Below are positions 1 to 5,205 of a stretch of 5,408 nt of DNA, piece by piece (positions within the stretch are counted from its first letter, which is position 1; every line of letters starts with the position of its first letter). Source of the DNA: Cytophagales bacterium (GTDB lineage: Bacteria > Bacteroidota > Bacteroidia > Cytophagales > JAAEPT01). The notes under the pieces are model-generated. The model was given only the letters and a program-made list of their open reading frames with translations, did not search any database and was not told where the DNA came from. The DNA is taken from assembly GCA_011524675.1 (NCBI GenBank), contig WTJX01000647.1:1-5408 (forward strand), in the 5' to 3' direction. The translations under genes were made by a program, and so were the position numbers.

Positions 1-28
1 TTTAATCTTTGATCTTTAAACCTTAATC
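1..28. repeat. Degenerate heptad array A (TTTAATC-like)
   Basis: Four consecutive 7-nt units in register on the plus strand: TTTAATC (1), TTTGATC (8), TTTAAAC (15) and CTTAATC (22). The array starts at the window edge, so it may continue outside. It lies downstream of the pnp stop codon. The periodicity is visible directly; any function is unknown. Confidence 0.6.
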
Positions 29-72
29 TTTTTCCTCTTTCGTGGAATAAAATCTTGTCTTTGACAACATGC

Positions 73-127
73 GTCTAATGTCATATAGTCTCAAAATCTT
101 AAAGTCTTATAATCTAAAATATCTAAG
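73..127. repeat. Degenerate octad array B (RTCTNANA-like)
   Basis: About seven units of roughly 8 nt in a row on the plus strand: GTCTAAT (73), GTCATATA (80), GTCTCAAA (88), ATCTTAAA (96), GTCTTATA (104), ATCTAAAAT (112) and ATCTAAG (121). Unit length varies from 7 to 9, so the register is looser than in the heptad arrays. It lies downstream of pnp, between two heptad arrays, in DNA with no coding potential that I can see. Confidence 0.5.
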
Positions 128-143
128 CTCTCAACCTTTCACT

Positions 144-178
144 CATAACACATCATTCATAACCCATAACTCGACACT
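144..178. repeat. Degenerate heptad array C (CATAACY-like)
   Basis: Five in-register 7-nt units on the plus strand: CATAACA (144), CATCATT (151), CATAACC (158), CATAACT (165) and CGACACT (172, most diverged). The array ends 10 nt from the pnp stop codon. A weak 5-bp hairpin (ACACT 174-178, AGTGT 183-187, 4-nt loop) sits at its right end. That hairpin has no T-tract on the minus strand, so I do not call it a terminator. Confidence 0.6.
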
Positions 179-187
179 AAGCAGTGT

Positions 188-1003
188 TTAAGCGATCATT
201 TTCTTAAACAACAGAGTCATATCAGGTTCCGCTTTGCTAGCAGCACTAATAATTTTTTCGATAGATACAGGCTCCAAAGCTTCGGGATAGCATAAGTCTG
301 TGATGATAGATACCGCAAAACATTTCATTCCCATATGTGTGGCAACCAATATTTCAGGTACGGTGGACATACCGACTGCATCTGCACCTATGATGCCTAA
401 GTATTTGTATTCGGCAGGAGTTTCTAGGTTTGGTCCAGAAACACTAGCATATACTCCTTTTTGAATAGTGATATTATGCTCCTTGGCAATTTTTTCTGCT
501 TTTTCAACCATAGCTTTGGAATAGGTTTCAAACATATCTGGCCATCGTGGTCCTAATTCATCTAAGTTCTTACCTACCAGTGGATTTTCTGGTTGTAAGT
601 TGATATGGTCGGTAATCACCATCAAATTACTCAATTCAAAGCTAGGGTTGATACCCCCTGCGGCATTAGAAACAAATAATTGCTCAATACCCAATAACTT
701 CATTACTCTTACAGGAAAAGTAATTTCTTTCATGTTATAGCCTTCATAGTAATGAAAACGACCTTGCATCACTACTACATTTTTATTTGATAATTTCCCG
801 AAAATCAATTTGCCAGCATGTTGCTCTACTGTAGATAAAGGAAAGTTAGGGATATCTGCATAGTCCAAAGTATGCTCTATAACAACTTCATTAATTAATC
901 CACCTAATCCAGTACCCAATATAATGCCATTTTCTGCTTTAAATGTATTGGTCGCTTTCTGTATAAAGGCTACAGCTTCTTTTATTTTTTCTAGTTCTTT
1001 CAT
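188..1003 (-). CDS. punA: Purine nucleoside phosphorylase, trimeric (PNP-I) type
   Basis: Cytosolic purine-salvage enzyme that cleaves purine (deoxy)ribonucleosides with phosphate to give the free base and (deoxy)ribose-1-phosphate. At 271 aa it has the usual length of the family. Visible motifs in order: phosphate loop GTGLGG (30-35), H62 in QHAGK, GRFHYYEGY (81-89) with the Arg/His/Tyr of the phosphate and ribose site, NAAGG (113-117), GPNLETPAEY (190-199) with base-binding E194, and VGMSTVPE (210-217) with ribose-contacting M212. The base-specifying Asn of the mammalian enzyme ('ITN') is D236 here ('ITD'). I recall this as usual in Bacteroidota homologues; it may alter base preference. ATG start with no clear Shine-Dalgarno site, as is common in Bacteroidota; stop TAA. 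The gene stands alone, 354 bp from ybgC. The symbol is by family analogy. Confidence 0.95.
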   Translation of the reverse strand: MKELEKIKEAVAFIQKATNTFKAENGIILGTGLGGLINEVVIEHTLDYADIPNFPLSTVEQHAGKLIFGKLSNKNVVVMQGRFHYYEGYNMKEITFPVRVMKLLGIEQLFVSNAAGGINPSFELSNLMVITDHINLQPENPLVGKNLDELGPRWPDMFETYSKAMVEKAEKIAKEHNITIQKGVYASVSGPNLETPAEYKYLGIIGADAVGMSTVPEILVATHMGMKCFAVSIITDLCYPEALEPVSIEKIISAASKAEPDMTLLFKKMIA

Positions 1004-1012
1004 GAGTTTATA

Positions 1013-1054
1013 TACGTTTTAAGTTATAGGTTCTACGTTTTACGTTATAAGTAT
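1013..1054. repeat. Degenerate heptad array D (TAMGTTW-like), just upstream of pnp
   Basis: Six exactly in-register 7-nt units on the plus strand: TACGTTT (1013), TAAGTTA (1020), TAGGTTC (1027), TACGTTT (1034), TACGTTA (1041) and TAAGTAT (1048). All begin with TA and most contain GTT. The array ends 9 nt upstream of the pnp start codon (minus strand), so it occupies the place of the 5' leader or core promoter. This is the cleanest array in the window. Confidence 0.7.
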
Positions 1055-1131
1055 TGTTTTGTGAGTTAGACTCAACCTTTAACGTACTGACTCCATGTGT
1101 TTAAAATCAGAATTTGTGTTTTCACCATGTC

Positions 1132-1184
1132 CATGTGTGGTGATAGCTATCTTATCCTTAGTTTTTTCCGCTCCCTCCGTGCGG
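1132..1184 (-). repeat. Hairpin-bearing dispersed repeat, copy 1
   Basis: This 53-nt segment matches copy 2 (1332-1383) with five substitutions and one 1-nt gap. On the minus strand it begins CCGCACGG, continues GGGAGCGG and a run of six A, then CTAAGGATAAG, and ends ACACATG. Including one flanking base on each side, TCCGC/GCGGA pair (1167-1171 with 1181-1185, 9-nt loop). It also holds the perfect palindrome GATAGCTATC (1142-1151). Weaker similarity continues beyond the core: both copies have GTTAGAC and a CTTTRAC-like segment farther left. It resembles an extragenic palindromic (REP-like) element, but I cannot assign a family. Confidence 0.65.
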
Positions 1185-1196
1185 ATTTCAAGTGTT

Positions 1197-1226
1197 AAAA
1201 GTATTTAGTCGCTAGACCAAAGTACT
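1197..1226 (-). terminator. Possible intrinsic terminator downstream of ybgC
   Basis: On the minus strand AGTACTTTGGTC pairs with GACTAAATACT around the tetraloop TAGC. This gives 11 pairs, with one bulged C and one G-U pair, followed by TTTT and then AACAC. It lies about 130 nt past the ybgC stop. The stem is AT-rich and the T-run short. The G-U pair works only in the minus-strand transcript, which favours the ybgC direction. Confidence 0.35.
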
Positions 1227-1294
1227 AATATATAGTTATTCAGTATGTTATACATGTTTTAATCATGCGCTTGTCTGTCAGTATTAACGCCACA

Positions 1295-1322
1295 TTTGAC
1301 GTTAGACCTTTGACATTCGACA
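1295..1322. repeat. Degenerate heptad array E (TTNGACN-like)
   Basis: Four in-register 7-nt units on the plus strand: TTTGACG (1295), TTAGACC (1302), TTTGACA (1309) and TTCGACA (1316). The array lies ten bases left of the core of hairpin repeat copy 2. A related segment (GTTAGAC 1065, CTTTAACGTACTGAC 1077) lies in the flank of copy 1, so array and hairpin repeat may have been duplicated together. Confidence 0.55.
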
Positions 1323-1331
1323 TGCTCATTT

Positions 1332-1383
1332 CATGTGTTTTGATAGCTGTCTTATCCTTAGTTTTTTCTCTCCCGCCGTGCGG
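1332..1383 (-). repeat. Hairpin-bearing dispersed repeat, copy 2, overlapping the end of ybgC
   Basis: Partner of the repeat at 1132-1184; the shared core TGATAGCT lies exactly 200 bp away (1141 and 1341). It holds a perfect GC hairpin with a 5-bp stem and a 3-nt loop (CCCGC 1372-1376, GCGGG 1380-1384). On the minus strand this is followed by an A-run, so it is not a normal terminator for ybgC. The copy covers the last codons and the TAA stop of ybgC. Confidence 0.65.
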
Positions 1384-1789
1384 GTTCAAAATATTTTTGC
1401 GTTGCTTCTATAAAGTTTTGAGGTGGTTGCATCGGTTTAAATGTTTCCATACTTACAAAAACCAAGGTAGTTTCGGCTACAGTAAGTAACATACCCTCCT
1501 GATTTTCAATCTCATAATCAAAACGTAGTTTCATTCCTGGTTTTTCTCTAATCCATGTTTTGATGGTAAGCAAATCGTCATAATAGGCAGGACGTAGGTA
1601 TTTGTTTTTATATTCAGCTATAGGAAGCATTACTCCTTCATCTTCCATTTTTTTATAGCTAAGTCCCAAAGAGCGAATTAACTCTACGCGAGCAACTTCT
1701 AGGTAACTGGCATAGTTACCATAGTAAACATAGCCCATTTTGTCGGTTTCGCTGTAGCGAACACGTACTTTTTCTTCGTGATAGATCAT
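1358..1789 (-). CDS. ybgC: YbgC/FadM-type acyl-CoA thioesterase (4HBT hotdog fold)
   Basis: Small cytosolic hotdog-fold enzyme, predicted to hydrolyse acyl-CoA thioesters; the substrate cannot be read from sequence. The N-terminal signature RVRYSETDKMGYVYYGNY (residues 9-26) is the family active-site motif, with D16 the likely catalytic Asp. It is followed by YLEVARVELIRSLG (29-42), the start of the long hotdog helix, and a typical beta-rich core to about residue 115. At 143 aa it is at the upper end of the usual length. The last eight residues (PARRERKN, 136-143) and the TAA stop are encoded by hairpin repeat copy 2, so the native end was probably replaced or extended by it. No transmembrane segment. 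There are no tolQ/pal neighbours, so the Tol-Pal link of enterobacterial ybgC is not supported. The start ATG fits the family N-terminus; no Shine-Dalgarno site. Confidence 0.88.
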   Translation of the reverse strand: MIYHEEKVRVRYSETDKMGYVYYGNYASYLEVARVELIRSLGLSYKKMEDEGVMLPIAEYKNKYLRPAYYDDLLTIKTWIREKPGMKLRFDYEIENQEGMLLTVAETTLVFVSMETFKPMQPPQNFIEATQKYFEPARRERKN

Positions 1790-1885
1790 TTATTGAATAT
1801 ATGGTGTGTTGGATGTCTGACAAGGCATGTGTTGTCTTGTAGAAGGCTTTTCTTGACCTAAACTAAAATCAATCGTTTTTTAACC

Positions 1886-2055
1886 TACAATTATATTGTA
1901 AGCATTCGGTTAAGCCTGTTTAGCTCTTATTTTATTAAAAATGAATAGTATATCGTTTTGACTCAATTATTAAAAAAGCTAACAGCTAATACCTAAAAGC
2001 CAAAAGCTCATGCGAATAAAGACGTAGTTTACCGAATGCTTACATTATTTTTGTA
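1886..2055. repeat. 170-bp element bounded by 25-bp inverted repeats (MITE-like)
   Basis: Left arm 1886-1910 and right arm 2031-2055 are inverted copies matching at 22 of 25 positions, with a perfect 14-bp core TGTAAGCATTCGGT (1897-1910) against ACCGAATGCTTACA (2031-2044). Similarity stops sharply outside both arms. The left arm also holds a perfect palindrome TACAAT-TAT-ATTGTA (1886-1900). The interior is AT-rich, has no gene and contains heptad array F. Both arms carry an outward-facing promoter-like box: TATAATTG on the minus strand toward ybgC (one mismatch to TAnnTTTG) and TATTTTTG (2046-2053) on the plus strand. No clean target duplication is seen. It fills most of the mltG-ybgC gap. 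Confidence 0.5.
1977..2011. repeat. Degenerate heptad array F (AGCTAAW-like)
   Basis: Five in-register 7-nt units on the plus strand: AGCTAAC (1977), AGCTAAT (1984), ACCTAAA (1991), AGCCAAA (1998) and AGCTCAT (2005). It lies inside the inverted-repeat element, 19 nt from its right arm. Confidence 0.6.
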
Positions 2056-2065
2056 CACCCATTGA

Positions 2066-3094
2066 CTATTTGATATTATGTTTATTCAATGCACGGATAT
2101 ATTTGTTTCTGTTTTTTGCATGTCCAGAAGCATTCTTGGCAAAGTTATGATAACCAGAAAAGTCTTCTTTAGCACAGAAAAATATATATTCATGATTTTC
2201 ATAATGTAAGACTGCGTCTATAGAAGAAATAGAAGGGCTATTGATAGGACCCGGAGGCAACCCTTTGTACTTATACGTGTTGTAAGGAGAGTTTATTTCA
2301 AGGTGTTTGAATAGAATACGTTTCAAAGAAAAGTCTCCCCATGCAAACTTTACAGTAGGGTCTGCTTGTAGTAACATTCCTCTTTTTATACGATTCATAT
2401 ATACTCCCGCCACCCTTCTTTTTTCATCATTTTTGGCGGTTTCTGCTTCTACGATAGATGCTAAAGTAGTTACTTCTTTTATTGTAAGACCAATTTGTGT
2501 GGCTTTCTTTGTCCTATCTTTATTCCAAAAGCTTGTGTATTCTTTGTGTAGCCTTTCAAAAATCTTCTCGGCAGAAAATGTCCAATACACTTGGTATGAA
2601 TTAGGAATAAACATACCCTGTATAGTTTCTTTTGTGAAACCATAAGAACCAATGTATTCTTTGTTGTGTAGTAAGTCTAAGAATGAGCTAGAGTCAATCA
2701 TAAGGTTTTTGGTGATCTTGCCAGCTAGCTCTTCGTTGGTGCGTACGTTGTTAAAGGTCAGCACAACAGGCTCCTGAATACCTGCACGCAACATACGTAT
2801 GGCATCCCAGTTATTCATATTTGACTTTATTTTGTAACGACCAGCTTTTACATTTTTATTATACTTTAATATTTTTGACATTACCCCAAAGGAAATGAGT
2901 TCATGAAGGACATGTTTTGCGTAGAGGGAGTCTCTTAGTGCTTTGAACTCAGTGTTTGGCGCTATGGTGATACATGTATCAGCTTTTCCAATTTGGAAGT
3001 TGGCCGTTCTAACGATTTGATAAAAGTAAAAAGAGAAGACTACAAATAGTAGTCCTAGTACAACAACGATACGTTTTAATAGCTTATTAGACAT
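2066..3094 (-). CDS. mltG: Endolytic murein transglycosylase MltG (YceG-like)
   Basis: Membrane-anchored lytic transglycosylase that cuts nascent peptidoglycan strands inside the chain and so sets glycan length. One N-terminal membrane segment (about 8-28) leaves the rest in the periplasm. Residues about 40-105 form the small LysM-like region, then comes the YceG catalytic domain. Visible motifs: QGMFIPNSYQVYW (159-171); LASIVEAETA (211-220) with E216/E218, one of which corresponds to the catalytic Glu of E. coli MltG; VYMNRIKRGMLLQADPTV (231-248); and YNTYKYKGLPPGPINSP near 290, the conserved substrate-groove loop. The C-terminus (GYHNFAKN...) matches the Bacteroidota form. The 342 aa are full length; stop TAG. 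A TAnnTTTG box sits only 4 nt from the ATG, suggesting its own promoter and a very short or absent leader. 198 bp separate it from clc and 276 bp from ybgC. Confidence 0.95.
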   Translation of the reverse strand: MSNKLLKRIVVVLGLLFVVFSFYFYQIVRTANFQIGKADTCITIAPNTEFKALRDSLYAKHVLHELISFGVMSKILKYNKNVKAGRYKIKSNMNNWDAIRMLRAGIQEPVVLTFNNVRTNEELAGKITKNLMIDSSSFLDLLHNKEYIGSYGFTKETIQGMFIPNSYQVYWTFSAEKIFERLHKEYTSFWNKDRTKKATQIGLTIKEVTTLASIVEAETAKNDEKRRVAGVYMNRIKRGMLLQADPTVKFAWGDFSLKRILFKHLEINSPYNTYKYKGLPPGPINSPSISSIDAVLHYENHEYIFFCAKEDFSGYHNFAKNASGHAKNRNKYIRALNKHNIK

Positions 3095-3098
3095 AATG

Positions 3099-3106
3099 CA
3101 AATATA
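3099..3106 (-). promoter_or_regulatory. Candidate Bacteroidota -7 promoter box of mltG
   Basis: TATATTTG on the minus strand matches TAnnTTTG, the -7 element read by the Bacteroidota primary sigma factor. It ends 4 nt before the mltG ATG, so transcription would start at or close to the start codon. No TTTG -33 element is visible at the expected distance, which lowers confidence. Confidence 0.4.
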
Positions 3107-3203
3107 ATGAGCTTTATTACTTCTAGTTTATTAAGTTGAAAATAAAGTTCGTTTTTTATGTGCTAATGAAGAGCCAGTTTGAGTGTAAGAATAGTGGGAA
3201 ACG

Positions 3204-3230
3204 CCCTAATTTCATAAAGTAGAATTAGGG
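3204..3230. other. Perfect 8-bp hairpin in the clc-mltG gap
   Basis: CCCTAATT (3204-3211) and AATTAGGG (3223-3230) form a perfect inverted repeat around an 11-nt loop. On the minus strand it is followed by CGTTTCCC, not a T-run. A second GGG at 3196-3198 could compete for the CCC arm. It could be a backup terminator for clc, an operator, or a leader structure if transcription into mltG starts upstream; the sequence does not decide. Confidence 0.4.
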
Positions 3231-3236
3231 AAAATC

Positions 3237-3265
3237 AAAAAAAGCTGAAACATAACACATGCTTT
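3237..3265 (-). terminator. Candidate intrinsic terminator of the ClC gene
   Basis: On the minus strand AAAGC-A-TG pairs with CA-GCTTT (7 pairs, one bulged A, 10-nt loop) and runs directly into seven T. It begins 28 nt past the clc stop codon. The stem is short and AT-rich, but position and T-tract fit. Confidence 0.4.
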
Positions 3266-3292
3266 ATCGAATGGATACCAAGAAGCCTTCTA

Positions 3293-5074
3293 TTATTCTT
3301 TTTGTGTTCTTATAACCTTGCGTCTGTAGGCATTGAAAAGTACGCCTCTGGAAATGAAGCCTAGATATTTATCTTCGGCGGTAACTATGGCAAGGTTAAA
3401 CTTACCTGTACGTTCAAATTTACTTATCACCGAAGACATTTCTTCAGATTCATATACTACTTCTTCAGGCCTAGTCATTAATGTTTTGATTACATATTTA
3501 TCCCATTTATTTTGTTCAAACATGATTCTGCGTATGTCGTCTAGTGTTACTATGCCCACAAGTCTATCATAGTCATCTAGTACGGGGAATAAGTTTCTCT
3601 TTGATTTTTTAAACTGTTCTACCAAGTCTCTAAGAGTTCCATTGACGTGTACAGTCATGAAATCTTTTTCTATCAATTTATTGGTGTTTAGTTGAGATAA
3701 TACTTCTCCATCTTTGTTGAATTGATGTAAATCACCTCTAGCAATAAGTTTTTTAGTATAGATAGAATGAGGTTCAAACGCACAAGTAGTAATATAGCTT
3801 ATGGCAGATACTAACATAAGAGGGATAAAGAGAGTGTAGCCTCCCGATATCTCCGCAATCAAAAAGATGGCAGTCAAAGGAGCATGAAGTACACCGCTCA
3901 TGACACCACACATACCTACAAGGGTGAAATTTGTGATAGACAATGTGTTATCTGTTAAAAATAATGAGCTAAACTTTGAGAACGAATAACCAGTAAGAGA
4001 ACCTATCAAGAGTGAAGGTGCAAAAACTCCTCCTGTACCACCAGCACCTACGGTAAGGGCAGAAGAAATGGCGGAGACTATGATAAGTAATAATATGAAT
4101 AGCAAGAGGTATTGTATCTTATTAGATTCGCTAAAAAATAAATTATCAGATAGTAGAAGGAAACCTTTGTCTGCAATAAGATTTTTTATAGCATCGTAAC
4201 CTTCACCATAAATGGGAGGAAGTACAAAAACTACTATTCCAACAACTAACCCCCCAAGGCTAGCTCTGAATATAGGGTTTTTGACACTTTGTATCCATCT
4301 CTCCACGGAATAGTTGGTGCGAGTAAAATATACAGCTACCATACCACAAAGAATACCTAGCATGACATAAAACACAACATCAGAAGTATTGAAGGACTCC
4401 GTAAGTTGTACAGAAAATAATATATCATCTCCAAGAAGTATTCTAGACACAGTTGAGGCACATACCGAAGAAATGAGTAAAGGAATAAAAGAAGCAATAG
4501 TAACATCTGCTAAGATAACCTCGGCAGCAAAAATGAGTCCTGCTACTGGAGAATTAAAGATTCCAGCTACAGCCCCTGCAGCCCCACAGCCAATCATAAT
4601 GGTTCTTCTCTTGTAGTTTAAGTGTGCTATGCGGGCAATGTTTGACCCTATGGCTGAACCTGTAACTACTATAGGAGACTCTAGCCCTACAGTACCTCCA
4701 AAACAGACGGTTACAGCACTGGTAACCATTTTCGATATAGTATTTCTTTTTTTGATAAGAGAAGATCTTTTGGATATATAGTACAATACAGAAGATACAC
4801 CATGAGAAACTTTCTCTTTGAAAAGGTAGTTTGTCAATAAATAGGCAGTCATGATGCCTATGACAGGCAATATGAGATAAAGAAAATAATATTCAGAAAA
4901 AGGAAATGTGGTTCTTAGTATATGACTAAAATAATGTACAAATGACTTTAACAATACAGCTGCTAAACCAGCAGCTATGCCTGTCATGCCACTGATGATT
5001 AAAACAAATGTATGGTCAGACATATGCTTTAATCTCCAAATAAGGATTTTTGAAATGAGTCCAGTACCGGACAT
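3293..5074 (-). CDS. ClC-family chloride channel/transporter with C-terminal CBS pair
   Basis: Inner-membrane anion channel or exchanger, 593 aa from this start. The ClC membrane domain spans about 23-430, and a CBS pair follows (about 470-520 and 532-585), a module that in ClC proteins can bind nucleotides. Pore signatures: SHGVSS (90-95) replaces the classical GSGIP; GGTVGLESP (126-134) carries gating glutamate E132; GIFNSPVAGLIFAAEV (171-186) has E185 but V186 at the position of the E. coli proton glutamate (E203); a GGTGGVFAPSLL anion-loop motif follows, and Y439 (HSIYTKK) may match the pore Tyr. An upstream TTG (5143) would add 23 residues, but I chose ATG 5074 because the stretch from SKILIWRLKHMSDH onward resembles related N-termini and the extra codons overlap a palindrome. 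ATG 5023, with GGAG 10 nt upstream, is a further alternative. Possible terminator just downstream. Confidence 0.93.
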   Translation of the reverse strand: MSGTGLISKILIWRLKHMSDHTFVLIISGMTGIAAGLAAVLLKSFVHYFSHILRTTFPFSEYYFLYLILPVIGIMTAYLLTNYLFKEKVSHGVSSVLYYISKRSSLIKKRNTISKMVTSAVTVCFGGTVGLESPIVVTGSAIGSNIARIAHLNYKRRTIMIGCGAAGAVAGIFNSPVAGLIFAAEVILADVTIASFIPLLISSVCASTVSRILLGDDILFSVQLTESFNTSDVVFYVMLGILCGMVAVYFTRTNYSVERWIQSVKNPIFRASLGGLVVGIVVFVLPPIYGEGYDAIKNLIADKGFLLLSDNLFFSESNKIQYLLLFILLLIIVSAISSALTVGAGGTGGVFAPSLLIGSLTGYSFSKFSSLFLTDNTLSITNFTLVGMCGVMSGVLHAPLTAIFLIAEISGGYTLFIPLMLVSAISYITTCAFEPHSIYTKKLIARGDLHQFNKDGEVLSQLNTNKLIEKDFMTVHVNGTLRDLVEQFKKSKRNLFPVLDDYDRLVGIVTLDDIRRIMFEQNKWDKYVIKTLMTRPEEVVYESEEMSSVISKFERTGKFNLAIVTAEDKYLGFISRGVLFNAYRRKVIRTQKE

Positions 5075-5109
5075 ATTGATTGAATGATTACAGGTATAAA
5101 AAAACGTCA

Positions 5110-5126
5110 ATACAAAGGTTTTGTAT
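5110..5126. promoter_or_regulatory. Perfect 17-bp palindrome upstream of clc, possible operator
   Basis: ATACAAA (5110-5116) and TTTGTAT (5120-5126) form a perfect 7-bp inverted repeat with a 3-bp centre. It ends 35 bp upstream of the chosen clc ATG, where a promoter or repressor site would be expected. On the minus strand TTTG inside it could serve as a -33 element, with TATACCTG 14 nt later as a poor -7 box. The binding protein is unknown. Confidence 0.4.
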
Positions 5127-5205
5127 AGAAGTTTGAATACCAAATTTTTGCTTGCTTATCTGTCTAACAGGATGTGTATTTTTTTGTTTTATGTATAAGT
5201 GTCAT

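Larger units (their letters stand above)
1004..1357. other. Repeat-filled intergenic region between ybgC and pnp
   Basis: This gap has no convincing gene on either strand. Listed from pnp outward it holds heptad array D (1013-1054), a weakly periodic stretch (about 1062-1091) related to the flank of array E, hairpin repeat copy 1 (1132-1184), a hairpin with a short T-run that could terminate ybgC (1197-1226), a featureless AT-rich stretch (about 1227-1290), array E (1295-1322) and most of hairpin repeat copy 2 (from 1332, running into ybgC). No TAnnTTTG box was found upstream of pnp, so the pnp promoter is not identified. Confidence 0.7.

Noticed and set aside
55..67. Palindrome TTGTC-TTT-GACAA downstream of pnp
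   Set aside because: Short inverted repeat with no neighbouring promoter or T-run; likely chance.
1..178. CRISPR array suggested by repeated units downstream of pnp
   Set aside because: Units are only 7-8 nt with no spacers and no cas genes; this is tandem periodicity, not CRISPR.
174..187. Hairpin ACACT/AGTGT right after the pnp stop as terminator
   Set aside because: Only 5 bp and no T-run on the minus strand.
1372..1384. GC hairpin in repeat copy 2 as terminator of ybgC
   Set aside because: It lies inside the coding end and is followed by A, not T, on the minus strand; the repeat explanation fits better.
1265..1489. Plus-strand 74-codon frame
   Set aside because: Runs from repeat DNA antisense into ybgC. 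It has no recognisable domain, and the ybgC protein on the other strand is well supported.
2307..2645. Plus-strand 112-codon frame
   Set aside because: Antisense to the conserved catalytic domain of mltG; a reading-frame shadow.
3333..3572. Plus-strand 79-codon frame
   Set aside because: Antisense to the CBS region of the ClC gene; no family resemblance.
4389..4616. Plus-strand 75-codon frame
   Set aside because: Antisense to the conserved ClC pore region (GLESP, GCGAAGA); a shadow frame.
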